Shown: positions 38,801-53,800 of the stretch, one piece after another
Numbering within the stretch: the stretch's first letter is position 1
Layout: each line of letters starts with the position of its first letter
Assembly (NCBI GenBank): GCA_903813345.2
Contig: CAIIXF020000007.1
Location: 23,549,564-23,613,563 of the forward strand
From: Owenia fusiformis
Taxonomy: Eukaryota; Annelida; Polychaeta; Sabellida; Oweniidae
DNA: 64,000 bases
Direction of reading: 5' to 3'
Program-made: the position numbers and the translations under genes
Notes under the pieces: generated by a model
Seen by the model: the letters and a program-made list of their open reading frames with translations, nothing else
Told to the model about the DNA's origin: nothing
Databases searched by the model: none

Positions 38801-41800
38801 TTTTGGCTTGGGATTAGCTTAACATGCTCCTTCAAATAGCCCCAGAGAAAGAAGTTCCAAGGTTGAAGATGGCGGAACAATCACAGAGAACCAGCTCAAT
38901 TATCGTCAAATGATTTAGCCTTTAATTGATAATGGAGTTCCATCTGCCAGAGTTACAGAGACTGAATGATATCCAAATGAGAACACTGTGGTTCCAGACA
39001 GTTTGAGCCCCTCCATGTACAGCAAGGGCCAAACAAAAATTCCCATGAAAGCAGTTTCTTCTTTCTATATAAAAACAGTGTGAAGGCCTCCCTATTCAAC
39101 AGATTTGACACCCCAAACATTTTCTCTGGAATGACTTCAAGAACCATGTTTATGTTTATCCCAAAGCCAAGGGACATAGAACAATTTGAGGTCAACATGT
39201 GAAAGGAAATTCAAAACATTCCACCAGAAACATTGTCATATATGATAAACAATGTAGCAGTAAGGATGAAGGCTTTTATCGAAATGTAAGGAGGTTAAAT
39301 TAAACACATGGTATAAAAAGGGTTAAAGCATCAAAAAGGCAAGACTGAACTAAAAAATTTGTATTGGAGAGAAAACTTACATGCTTTTCCTAAATGACCA
39401 TGCAAAAATATCTGAAAATATTGATTGATTTATCTTTGCTGTTGATATACCCTTGGTTCATTTTTTGAGACACTCTATATAATAAAAATTGTCTCTTTAA
39501 TGTCACTGCCAGTAATCTGACAAAATGAGTGAAGGGAGTCGATTTCTGCTAGAAAATTCAACAAATAAGATTTCTTTCTTCAAAAAGCATATAGTATGGT
39601 AGAATCAGTTAGGTTTTAGGTGTAAGAATGGCGCAACGTCACCAGCATGCAAAAAGTTAATCTTTGAATCCTCTTCAATGCAATAAATCAAAATGAATGT
39701 TCTTGCTGTTTTTTTAAATGAGGCTTTTAAAAATATATTATTTTGATATTTTTTATAACATTTTGTAAATAATTCAAACAAGGCATAAACATGCAAAATG
39801 TCACAACCTCAAACACCGTCTCAAAAATGGAGACAAATGGTGACATAAAAACAGCAATGACATACATTTTGTGATATAATCATCAATTTGTATTAACAGG
39901 TCATGTAGATGATTACTGCTTGAATCGCAGCACAAATATTAATGTTTGACCAGTCATGATGTTTCGTCCTTTTAAATAGATTGACGCCTATGAAGCAAAT
40001 CAGTTTAAAAATTCATGTAGATGTCCACTGCTTGAATTGCAGCACAAATATTGATGTTTGACCAGTCACGATGTTTCGCATTTTTAAATAGATTGACGCC
40101 TATGAAGCAAATCATTTCAAAGAGTTACAAAATCAAAAAACTGTTTTGACCCCTGTCAATGACAGTCAAAATTATGAATACCCATATCATTTCTATACAC
40201 CAACTAATTCAGTGACATGTAAAATATATATTTTTCACTCAATAAGCCTGAATCAGCTTTGTTTCATTTTTGTTATTTCAGTGTTTTATTTATGATTGTC
40301 AAATAGTAACGTTCATAGCAGCTGCCTCAAAAGCTGAATTACTTTACTAATACTCATTCAATTTTGAATATTTTTTTATGTTGCTCATACCTCTTCCACT
40401 CATAGAATAAATGACAAACTATGCAGAAACTACACCACCACCCAACCTCGGATCTCAAAATTTGTTGCTATACTTGGAAGTTCTGAACCCAAAATAGATT
40501 GATGACATCATAATTTATGCAAATTAGCTAATTTGCATAATTGAATATCGTTACCATACCGTTTATTCAATTAGGATCAATTCGATACCAAGATCTCCTC
40601 TATAGACCAAATAATGACAAAGCTACCAAACATTTCAATTCTAAGGTAAGATGTTTAAAGTTAATTGTTCAATGATAACGTTCATGGTAGCTGCCCAGAA
40701 AGCTTAATAACTTTGTTAGTTCTGATCCAATTTTGAATCTGTTTTCACTTTTATGTTGCTTAAACCTTCTGCTCATAGAATAAAAGTCATAACATTGAAG
40801 AAATTCTACCGTACGGCTTCAGTTCTTAAAGATACATTGCTGTACTTGAAAATTCTGAACGAAAAATAGATTTATGACGTCACAATTTATGCAAATGAGC
40901 TAATTTGCATAATTGAATATTTTAATTATATGAGAAATTTATTTAGGTTTAATTTGATACCAATATCATATCAATAGACAAAATAATGACAAAGCTACAA
41001 ATGATTTAAGATTCCAAGGTAAGATGTCTATAGATGTGTAACCATGGTAACGGAATGCTACAATACAGAGCAACCAATGAGAGTTTGCAAGGGCATCCGG
41101 CAGAAAATTGAACCTCAATATGTTACCTTTCAGAAAAGTATGGATGCCATAAATTAACAGAGACCGATACGTTAGGTACATTTTTTGAAACGATAGAGAG
41201 GCATGGGTTTCTAACTAATAGACATTTCTTATAAATCCTGCCCTTTTGTTATGCCAAAAAAACAATGGATATTGGCTTTGATTTCTGTTGGCAAATTTTG
41301 AAAAAAAAAGATTTTGTTTGTAAATGTTAAGCCAGACATCATCAATCTAGCCAATTTATCCCAGATAACAAAATATGGAAAGGTATTTTCTACAGAAATG
41401 TCCATTTGCTGAGACAAGTCTGTTGTCGTTATTACAGCCACAGCCTACCCTGAATCACCACATCTAGCCCACAAAACTCTAACTATGATAGATGATTTTT
41501 CAGCTTTGATGTTGATTAAATCTAACAAATGTAGTTTCCATGGCCTAGTGAGAAATGAATTTTAGCTACTCATTAGCAGAAAATGCAGCGTCTCTCTATG
41601 TAATCTGATCTAATATAGATTACATCAAATAATGAGGTCCAGTTATAAGAGTGGAGTGGAGTGAATTAAGGTCTTAGGAAGGGTAGCCACAACCTGGTGC
41701 TTATGATGAATGATGCTCTATGACACATGTGGTGGTACTGATGAGACAATAATTGCTCATCACTGGCTACAAGTCAATTTCTGGCCTTTATGCACAAATA

Positions 41801-44800
41801 AGCATACATGTATTTACATTAGAACAGGTAATATAGTAATGCACATGGCTGCATCTTTGACAAAACCTGAATTTTTCCAGTTTTTTTTAAAAATGTAAAT
41901 GAGTATCATGTACTGTTCATCTAAAAGCATGAGTGATGCTTAAATAATTCAATTTTAAATCTTTAATTTGCCATTTTATATCATGATTAATAAATACATA
42001 TAGAACAAAGTAAGCCTTCAGTGATAATGACTCAACGAAATGTTTTGCTCTTAACATCATGTTTTCTCCATTATGAGCATAAATTGTCAGCCCATTCCTT
42101 TGTGACAGGCTATTATAACAGAATCACTGCCAAAAATAAGAATTAAAATTCCTGGCTGTAATTGTCTCTTCCCACTCTATGTTGTACTTAGGTCAACAAT
42201 CATAACTATGACAAAATATAATGCAGCATTTATGGGAACAATAGAACTTCAGTTTTGACTTCTGAAAATATTCTGTTCAAAATGATTTGGATAACTATAG
42301 GACTCCTGGGCTCATGTCTCATAAGTGTAAATTCAAAATCTATAGATATAGGTAAGTTATGATGTTCTTATAATGAACTTGCTTTACATAAAATATATTT
42401 TTTGTTTGAACACATTCAAGGATATCAGGAGAGTCTTTAAAATACTGTATAAGTGGTAATTTTGCCTAATCATTTAATTTGCCTATTTCCTAATTTTTTT
42501 CAGGTTCGGAAAATTAAATGTCGAAAATATTGTCTTTATAATGTTATCCAATGGAAGGTTTCTTGTCATTAGGAAAATTAAAATTAGGAAAATTAGGAAA
42601 TTTGACCTTTCGGAAAATAAACCACTTATACAGTATGTTCGCAAGTGCAAAGATATACTGGCAGTTTATAAGAATACATGATCACACGATTGCTTGAAAA
42701 ATTCTATATGAGAAAATATTGTGAAAAAACAAGTTAAGTTTGTTCAGTCTGTTTTGATAAATGTTTTGTGATCAGTTAAATTGTACATATTACAGACACA
42801 TATGGCTTGAAGCACACCAACCCATGTACACCTGATTCTATATTCAACCACGACTACTACCACCCGTACCCTGGTAATAACTCCCTCTATATCCAGTGCA
42901 ATCGATGGGGAGGCCCATACATACGATGGTGCGGACCTATGAAGATATGGGCACCACAGGCGAAGACTTGTGTCTACGGAAACCCTGATGTTGTAAATGA
43001 CGAAGACTATGACAGCTTTCAGACAACAACTGGAACTGATGATGATGATGATGATGAAAACACAGGGAGTAATACGATCAATGGTTACCCAGGAGGTGGA
43101 ATCCAAAATAGAGGCACTGGGGATCAAGATGCGAAGCCCATTCCTGGATTAGACAATTATCTACCTGGCAGGAATACAAATGGTGAAGATGTCACTACTC
43201 CCCATGCAGGAGAACCACAAACCAAACCCAGTGTGGATGGTGTGAATCCATGTGTCGAGACAGGTGAACTTTACCATCCATACCCTGCTGATCCTACCAA
43301 GTTCATTCAATGTGCGCAGTGGGGTGATATCTTTATTATCACATGTGCTCCAAATCAGGTTTGGGATCAAACCTTGATGACATGCAAGCCTGATGGAACT
43401 TCAAATAACAAAACCCCTGATGGCACAAATGACAAATCACCAGCGACCAAAAATGGAAATTTTGAGACTCCTTGTTCCACAACAGGGGAGAATTACTACC
43501 CCCATCCATTTGATGAATCTAAGTTTATTCTCTGCTCACCCTGGGGAGATTCTTACATCATCTGGTGTGGGGAAAACAAGATCTGGAACCAGTTAGCTGA
43601 GGCGTGTACAATTCCAGGCCAATCAGCACCTCGTGTCAATAACAAACAACCTCAACCTGAGATTGACCCCGAAACAGCCTCCCCTGCAACAATTTTCCCA
43701 GTTGAGCCTCAAGCGGGAGATAACAGTGGAGGTAGAGATATTTTTGACTTGACTGGTATATGCAACAATGGAAACCTTTATCAGAGTTATCCGTACGACC
43801 CAAGCAAGTTTATTCTGTGTTCCCACTGGGGTGACCTCTATCTGGTTTGGTGTGGGGATAATGCACATTGGAATCAGAATGCTCAGGTAACTTCAAATAG
43901 ATCATTAATGTAAAATGCTTTGAAATATTGTCAAGGTTTTGTTTTAATGAGATTTGCTTATTTAACATTAAATTTTTGAAAAAAAACATGATTTTTCATA
44001 AAGTGTATTTTATCTGGCATGACCGAAACATCACTGTATTTATTTATCCATCTATGTTAAATGATATATTTGATCAAAAACATATTCTATTAACAATATG
44101 TATTTGCCTTAATTTCAGTCATGTATGAAGAATGTGCTCATTGATCACGGTGGGCTTCCCCCAGACATGATTTATAACGGCAATAGTGGAGTTTACGTTA
44201 ACCAAAATGGCGGAAAACAAACACAAAATCTTCCTGCCCCTATGAATAAAGACAAAACAACAGGTCAAGAAAATCCAAAAAGTCCATCAAATCAACCTGA
44301 TGTGACGGACAATGACCATGATGACACAAAGCATGATAAGAATTATCAACCACCAACTGCTGGTCCTACTGAGCCTAAGCCTAAGGCTTGGGTGCAGGGA
44401 ATGACTCTATCAAACCCATGCTGGACATCAAATGGTCTCTACCATGCCTATCCTGATGACAAGTCCAAGTTTATACAGTGTGCTGAGTGGGGGGATATGT
44501 TTGTTATGCAGTGCCCTGTTGGAGAACTTTGGAACCAAGGCATTCGGACATGTACCAGGAATGTCAATCATGGTGGTGATTATCGACCAGGAGATGCCAC
44601 AGCTGAACAAACTACTCAGAGTTATCAAACAACAAGGACATTTCAAACTTATCCAAACACTCAGTACACAACCCAAGAATTGACACAAAGGCCATTTCCC
44701 ACCACCACCCCTTATACGACCACCCCCTCCACTCCACCCAGTGATCCTTACACAACATCAGGTAACACCGAGTCCTCCAATCCCTGTGTTCTAACAGGCC

Positions 44801-47800
44801 AACAATACCAACCACATCCTTATGACAGTGACAAGTTCATCCTATGTGCCCAATGGGGGGATATCTTTGTTGTCCAATGCCAAGATGACAAAGTTTATGA
44901 TTCAGTTTCTAATTCATGTGTGAGTCTATCGGGGGATGGGGGAGGCCCCGAGATGGGTGAAGACACACGTAGTACAATGAATGGGTACCCAGGGGGACCA
45001 ATGACATCAGAGGCAAGCTACAATCCATGTTCTACGGGGGGAGCATCATACCAGGCATACCCCTATGATATGACCAAGTTTATCCATTGTTCTAAATGGG
45101 GGGATGCATACCTAGTTGAGTGTGGGAGCCATAAGTTATGGAATGACTGGTACCAAGCATGTACAGGGACTGAGGGGGATGACACTCAAGACCCCAACCC
45201 TGGTCTTGATCCTGACCCAGAGGCACCCTATGACCCTTCAAACCCATGCACCACCCCAGGGGAGGTCTACAGACCCCACCCAACTGATGCAAACAAGTTT
45301 ATTATGTGTTCTGGCCACACCATGTACACAATGTCGTGTCCTGCAGGTCTTCTATGGGACAATATAAAAAAGACTTGTAACTGGCAAAATTAGACTTTCC
45401 ACATATTCTTGAAGAACTATTAACACAGAATTATTTGAGTTATTTATGAATACAATCAAATTACGTGGCAACATGGAATTTATCCAAAAAAAACTCTCAT
45501 CCTTTGAATAGTGAGAAAAAGATTTAGTATTCACCATACAGTATGTGTTTTAGGTATAAATATTAAAGAATCCACTTTGAAACAATTGTAAATCATATTG
45601 CAATTATAATTGTTATTAATGACTAGAGGTTATAATGCAGATAACTTCTAACTATCACTGCCAATATTATCGCACAATAACTTGTTTTTGTTACAAATTA
45701 TATCTCTACTATATAAATAAACTTCCTTTTGGTAATCTAATGCAGTTAGTCTCTATTCATATAGCACTATAACTGTAAATGCTAACATCTTTTCAAGAGG
45801 CCTTATATATATACATATATGTATATTTACGTAATTTAAATTCTACAGGGTGGCCTAAAAGTAGGTTTACAGCTCACAGAGAGATTGTTGAATAACAATA
45901 AAACTACTTTTTGGCCAACCAGTATATGTGTACCTCATTGCTACGCAAACAGCAAAATAGTGAAACCTTAAAATGCTAGCACTTGCAATTGAAAATAATG
46001 AACAGTATATCCTTCACAATTATAATATAACCAAATTTATATTAACTCCTATATGATGTACAGTACATTGTCTAACTTAGTCTTGCATTAAGTTTTTACA
46101 TTAGCACCCCCCCCCCCCCAAAGAAAAACTTCCTTCAACTACACATTTCAATAGGTGCAAGTGCAAGAAACTTAATGGAAGACTATCTCTAACACTAACA
46201 TTAGAAATACATGTATTATAATAATAAATATAACATATAACATCTATGAACAATCACACTTCAGAAATATATCCAGCTAGCCACTCATACATGCAGCTTT
46301 TTAACTTCATTAGAAACCCGAGTTCCTTTCATTTGTTACCATGGTAGTGAGTTCATGTAGAGTAAATTATAATCAATACTATAACAATCTCATATTCAAA
46401 TGCACTTGGCAGATCACTACTATGGAGTTTTTAGAAATAAAAGGAAGTTTTGCAATTTGATAACGAGTATACTACTTTTTATTGTAACAGAACCACATCA
46501 AAAAGCGCAGCAGAAACACAATCAGAAATCCCGCAACAATGACACGCAATTATATAAAGTACAGTATATAGAAATGAATATCATCAACAAAAATAAACAA
46601 ATTGAAAATACAACAATGAAGTTTAAATTAATATAAATATAGAATATAATCATTTGTCTAAAATTGCATTTTATCCTTATAGGAACATAACAAAAAGAGA
46701 ATTTTCTTAAATAAGAAAGTTGAAATCGCTATTTTCTGCAGCTTAACTGAAATAGTTGAAGGTTGAATTGAGAAAAAAAAAAGAATGAAAAACAGCTTAA
46801 CATGAAAGATCAAAGTTATAGCCATGGCACTGAATGGGAGATAAAAAGTGAAAAATAGCCTAAGATATCAAAATCATGATGTTTCATCCACCCTGCCATC
46901 TTTATATGCTGGCTATCTACATCTCCATATGTACTTTGTTGATATCTTAGGCTACTCGAATTAATAAAAAATTTGAATTTCACGAATGAACACTTACCAT
47001 CGTAATAAATGGGGAATATGCCTCGGTATAGATGGCACTGTCTAGCTGTCTGTGCGACACGTGTCACAGCAATGATAGGACAACGGGGACGATATGCCGC
47101 TATCAGGTAAGCAGATCTGCAATTAGAATGAAATAATGAATTTTTACACATCAGTTTCTCATGCATGGATCAAAAATGTGATGCTCCCAAAAAGTCTTCT
47201 GATTTATCTCACAAACCAGTGCATAATGATCAGAAGTTTTCAACTTTTTGATATTCCTTAGAAAAGGAATATAAAAAAGGAAAATCACTTCTTCAATTAC
47301 AAGCTTATTCTTTGTACCAAAATGTTTACTACAAAGTGGAATCCCCATGTGCAGTATGTCAAACCTGATTATCTCTATCTCAAAGAGCGAAGACAAAGTA
47401 CTCTTAAAATATTGAAATTGAGTTGTTTGAAATGGTAATATAGAGTCTATACCTTCCAGTGGTTGTGATGACTATAATACAGGCAGCTAAACTGGTAATG
47501 GATGCCTCAACGGCAGATATGGCCACAGTATGAGTTGTATCTGTTGGAATTGGGGTTTGACTACGGAGCTCTTCAAAAAGTTGTCTGTGGTATACAGCAG
47601 ATTCAGCTTCCCTTGCAATCTAAATAGCAAACAATTGCATTTCATTTGTTATTAGGCTTGTACGATGAAACAAAATACAATGCAAGCCAAATTCAACAAG
47701 GCATTAACATTCAAAATGTCACCAAATGCCATTTGTTAGATGCTGAGCCCCAAATGCCAAACATCAACTGCCGCCACAAAAATTCAGATTTTCTTTATTT

Positions 47801-50800
47801 TGAAGAATTCTTAAATTCCTTGTGTGCATGATTAACTTCATCATGATACTGTATTCCATAGACTGAGCAAAGTTATTACTTTTATACAATGAAACATAAA
47901 TGAAAACTCACAGAATGCATCATCTTTACAGATTCAATGGGATAGTCTCCCTTAGCTGTTTCTCCAGACAACATGACACAATCAGCACCATCTAATACTG
48001 CATTTGCAACATCACTGCCCTCTGCACGTGTAGGACGTGGTTTCTTCACCATACTCTCCAACATCTACAATGTACAGCAACAGGCATTTTATATTATGAC
48101 ATTTCCCTGATGATCTGAAGATGAAGAGGGATTGATCACAAAATATTTTGCTCCTTCAATTGCTAAACAACCAAAAAGCGACACCATCTCTCAGTTCTGA
48201 ATATATAAGGTTGTTTTCAATTAACAATTTAACAGTCCTTATCTGGTAAAGTGGGAATTTTCTAATTGCTGAATATTTCAAAATGTCATGCTAGTGAGAA
48301 TGTAGGATCATTCTATAGTCCATCTATTGTGTAAAAGATGGCTTCATCTTTCTATATTTTTACAAAGAATTTCAGTGTTTTAAAGACACTCTCCTTTAAT
48401 CATAAATATGAGAAACATTGATTACTTGAGTTGCACAAATGACGGGTTTTCCAGCTCTGTTTGCTCGTCCAATCATCATTTTCTGGGCTAAGAATACTTT
48501 CTCTGCGGGAATCTCAATTCCTAGATCTCCTCTGGCGACCATGATACCATCAGCCTCTTCAAGGATTTCATCAAATCTGTAACGATCAAAGTTTCAGAGT
48601 GCTAACAGAGTACCCCTTAAACGCAACCTACTAATTATTGAATTTTTTATTTTTAATTTTGGTGGAATCTTCTTGATCTTTCTTGTGTAAATAGAACGAG
48701 CAATGGTTTGAAAACACACAATTAAATTATCTATTTCTTTTTAGACAGAAGAAAGAGGTCATGAAGTAAGGAGATAATACAGGAACATGAGATCTCCAGA
48801 AAAAAGAAAAAAAAGGAATATTGTTTATAATTGTGCAAGATTAAATATACCTTCTCACTCCCTCGTGATTTTCAATCTTTGCAATAATGCGTATGTTCAT
48901 TCCCTTCTCTCCAAGGACTTGTCTGATCTCTCTGACCTGATCACCACTTCGAATGAATGAAGCAAAGACCATGTCAACCTAGAAGGTGGTTATACATTAT
49001 TAGATTATGTGTAGGGTGTCCTAGACATATTGTTTGTGCATGATTTCAATGAGTTATTATATTTACATGCTCCAAGTTAATAACAAGCCTGATCCATTCT
49101 TTTTCCTCATTGACCCTATTCATCTGTAATTGATGAATGTAAATGAAGATCCATTCACAAATATCAATTGGTTACATCAATGACTGAATTCATGGATGCA
49201 CATTTTATAATTTTTAAGGTTCAATTCAGATAAAATGCCCCAATATATATGTATACGTATATATATTTCCAAGTCAAAATAAGTAGAAGAGAATCTTGCA
49301 CATTAAAGCTAATAGAAAACAATCTTACAATGTAAACAGGAATATCTACTGACCCCTTGTTCAACACCAAACTTGAGGTCCTGCTTGTCCTTCTCAGTGA
49401 CTGCAGGGAGGTCCACAGCTGTGCCTGGCAGATTACATCCCTTCCTACTACCCAGACTGCCTCCATTCTCAATTTCACACTTCAAGAAGTCCTCACCTGC
49501 AAGTAATCATCAACATTAATAATGATCAATTAAAGGAAATGAGAAAACATTGAAAACCTGGAGGCTAGCAGATGTTGATTTTAGAGAGCTTCACTTTAAT
49601 AATTTGGTGGAATATTTTGATGGAAATATTCTGCCAAAAATGCATACTTTACTGAATAATTTAGGAAAATTGCTTTAACATGTTTAATCATATATCTGTA
49701 TCGAAAAAGCAGAAAGAGGTAATCTATAATTGATTAGAATGTCTTAACCACAAAGCTATACATCAATCTAAAGCCCTAATTTCCAAACACAATTCAATTA
49801 GAAAGCTAGAAAAACAATTGATTTGTAATCAACATGGTGTAGCAATGGAATCAATTCCTCATAGGAATACCATTGATCTATTCCTAAATCAATCCATTAC
49901 TCCTCATTCTGGTGATTGAAGCAATAACCAGAAAATACAGAACAGCCAACTGATAAAGATGCAATTAAGAAATGCAAGTTATATTCTCACTTGCCACATA
50001 TAAAATGACCAAGTGGCAAAAGGCATCATGTGACAACTTAAAATCTTATGTTTTGGATGATTTAAAATTAAAGGACCCATTAACTTATATCAAAAATGTA
50101 CAAATCTCTATCACTTTTTTGTAAGACCAGATTTACACGTACATGTACAGTATTCACAAGACCAACAGAAATATACAATTAACTCAACCTGTAATTCAAT
50201 GACTGCCTTGACATGATTAGAGAGTAATTCTTTAATTAATAAAAGGATTGTTCAAAATGTAATTTTATTCATATTCCGTGCTAACACTGGGACTTGATAC
50301 ACAAACTATTGAAAATGCAGCAAAAAGTTGATCACTGTACAACATTGACACTTCACTGTACAACATTGACACTTCACTGTACAACATTGACACTTCATTA
50401 TGACATCCAAAAATGGAAATTGAAAAATATTCTGCATTTACGCAACTGTTAGAAGGTGTTACAGGCAAACTGTTGATTTCATTTGAATTGAAACTATCAG
50501 TACAAAAACTGGCCTCCCTAGAGGCCCATTAATAATTTTCAATTATTTACATTAGTTTCTTTTAATAGAAACACATACGAATAAATATATCATGTATATT
50601 TGACATATTTGGACAATATAATATATTATGCATCTTCCAAAGTATGCAGTCACAGGAATAAAAGTGTTGCGAAAACTTGACATACATATACTTGTGATGA
50701 TCAGGCCAGTAGCCAGGGATGTTGGAACACCCCCCCTCCTCCCTCCAGCAAACATTATTTCAAAATCATGCAGATTTCCACCATTTTGAGCACTTTTCAA

Positions 50801-53800
50801 TTGATTTTTTGGCTTATTTTTAAAAAAAAAGAATAACAACATACAAGCCAGACAAAAGTAGGGTCTGCAATCTGCTGAATAAATTTCAGACGATATACCT
50901 TAATGAACAAAAGTTAAAATTACAAATTTTCAATTTGAATACGTGATTTCCATCAAAGGTTCACCACAGAGTTTTGAATGATAAGTCGTATAAGGTCATT
51001 TTGAACACTTGAGACGAAAGAACATGTAATGGAGAGCTTGAAGTATGATAAATCTCACAATTGATTATATAACAAAAGTTGAATTGTGAACAGAGGAATA
51101 AACAACAAGATAAGACCTACAAAGAAGTAAATGTTGCTTCATCAAAAAGAGAGTAGAAATACATGTCTATGATACATACTCCTAATAATATTTTGGACAG
51201 CAATATCAACGGAAGCTATACCAATCGAGAGAAAATGCGTTTCCTCAACAAATGTATTATAGTAACAGGGTCAAACAGTGGAATCGGGAAAGCTACTGCC
51301 TTACTGTTTGCAAAAGAGGGTGCTAGTGTTCTGATACATGGACGTAATATAGAAACTATCCAAAGCACCGTAGAGGAATGTAAAGAAATTGGTAATGAAA
51401 CTGCAAAGTTTCCAATGGTCCAAGGAAGTTTTGATGAAGATGGGATAATCAAAAAAATTAACGAGACTGCCATGGCAGAATTTGGTAAAATTGACATCTT
51501 GGTTAACAATGCAGGAGAGCCCAAACAATCAACAACGATAACAGGGTCTGAGGATGTATTTGATCGCCAAATAAACTCCCTCCTTAAAGCACCAATATTC
51601 TTGTCCCAGATTTGTTTCCCAGAACTGAGGAAATCCAATGTAAACATTGTTAATGTCTCAAGCATGTTGGGTTCTCGAGCATCTGCATATAATATAACTT
51701 TTTATGGGATTGCCAAGGCTGGACTCAACCAATTCACACAATGTGCAGGAATAGAGTATGGTTCTAAAGGGGTCAGAGTCAATGCCATCTGTCCGGGATA
51801 CGTAAAAACACCCCTAGGATTAAAAACAGGACGTTTTAAAACAGTGGAAGAGTGGGAGGCTGCACATGTCCAAAGATCAGCAGGAGTTCCTATGAAAAAG
51901 GTTGGAACTGCAGAAGAAACAGCAAAATTGATTGCGTTTGTTGCTTCTGATGAAGCCACAATGATGAATGGGGCCTGTATCATACAGGATGGCGGAAGCA
52001 CTCTAATGGGACTTGATACACAAACTATTGAAAATGCAGCAAAATTTAGTTGAACATTTCAAAGGAAACTCAAAGTGCATTTTGGTCACTATTATGTCTT
52101 ATTCTATTCATAATCCATCTTTACTTGGACATTCTTGGTCTCTTAGCTAGTTTAGATACTTAATATGCTTTTTGATTGAATACTATATCTACTTTTAATT
52201 CTATGAAGATCATTTTAAAACAAAGGCCACTTTGAAAAAAATAGATTTTCCAAATTTTTCTTTGTTATAACTCTACTTGAACAGGCTAGATTTATTCTTC
52301 TCACTTTACTTTCTCAGCTCTTAACCAAAATTACCTGGCATTTCCACCTGGCACATTCTATTATTTCAAATTTCTTTTCCAGGTCTGCAGGGTATAAAAC
52401 ATATTTTCAAAGATATAGGATCTAAATGCTAAAATCACAATTCTAACTAAATTAATATATTCATACATGAAACATGTATTTTTCATCTGCAACCTCAAAA
52501 GTACACAATTAACTTCACCTACCTTTCTCTTTTACAATCAGACTGATGAGGCCATCATCAACGTAGATTCTCTTCCCTACTTCCATGACCTGGGTGATAT
52601 TTTTATAGTCAACCCATACACGTTCCTCATCCCCAGATTCTTTGTACTCATCATCTGTTGTGAGAATAAGTGTACCTCCTTTCTTCAACTCAATCTCAGC
52701 AGAACCACCCTATAAGAAAATAACAGGTTAATATTATTGTTCAGTTTCTCAAACCCTGTGACAATTTTTCTCCATTTGAATAAATTAAATGTATTCAATA
52801 GAGCGTATCTGAGTTCTGCATACACAAGTAAGCCTACAAACCTGCATTATATTTCTGTTGAATAAATACACCAACCAAAGTTTCCAATAAATCCCACAAA
52901 TTTTAACTAGTCACCAAAGATACAAGTCAGGGGTTTCACTAGAATTTCACAACAGGCTAAATAAATGAAAACAGGCAAAATTAATGGAAATCATAAATTT
53001 AACATGGAAAAGTTGAAAAGGCCCTAAAACCAACAGGTGATTTTGTGAAATTAACCTGTGACAATCGCCTGTTGCCTGCTGCTAATGAAACCCCTGCTAG
53101 TAGTATATTGGTGATATTCATGATGTCAATGATTGCAGGTATCAAAACAAGAGTTTTTGGAAACTAGAAAAACAGCAACTCCACGGAGAAGCAAATCCCA
53201 CCGAACAAAACATGTTTTGATAAATAACGGCCATATAAAATTACAAAAATTAAATGAAAATGAATACACCTTAATGAAATCATCCATGTTCTAAGCTAGT
53301 AAACATACAGGCTTCCCTTGAAGTTTAATATACATTGTACAACCAAAGAGCAGCACTATGACACCAGTCTCACTTTTGGGACACCCTGTATTGCTATGGG
53401 TTAGGATAATATTACTTCTGGTTGGTACTTACTCCCTTCAGCAGACCAGTTCTGATCTCAGGTCCTTTGGTATCCAGTGCAATAGCAACTGTGGTGGAGT
53501 GACGTGCCTTCTTGACAGCTTCACGCACATTGGCAATCACCTCTCCATGGTACTGAAAGATGCAATCGATAACATATAGCATTAGAAATGGCAACCTCCA
53601 ATCACAGGGCTTCAAAATCCTGAATATATTCTTGCTTTTTACCCCCTACGTCAAGCAGTTAGCATTTCCCCGATCAAGAACTAGCAATCTGATTGGTTGT
53701 CGCAACACTGCGACAGAAATCATGTATAAGTCATTGCGCATAATAAGATCACGTGATTCAGTTTAATCGGGTGCTTCTAAATTGGTTATAGCAGGGGGAA

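Larger units (their letters stand above)
36158..41216. mobile_element. ~5-kb element with ~300-bp terminal inverted repeats, a repeat-array end and nested insertions
   Basis: AGTTAGAGACCCATGCCTCT at about 36158 onward is mirrored at the right end (AGAGGCATGGGTTTCTAACT, to 41216). The mirrored stretch continues for about 300 bases, including CCGGATGCCCTTGCAAACTC, CATTCCGTTACCATGGTTAC and GGTATCAAATTAAACCTA. Inside are a ~370-bp tandem duplication adjoining the right TIR, a 113-bp duplication, and two TA-flanked mariner-type elements. This repeats the architecture of the element at 1-4025 (long TIRs with tandem repeats inside) but shares no sequence with it that I can see. No intact transposase. 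Confidence 0.8.

Noticed and set aside
43393-45367. Overlapping open frames on both strands of the CBM14 exons
   Set aside because: They are shadows of the long CBM14 reading frame, whose cysteine pattern is unmistakable.
51216-52001. Minus-strand open frames opposite the SDR gene
   Set aside because: Antisense shadows of the SDR frame; no family resemblance.
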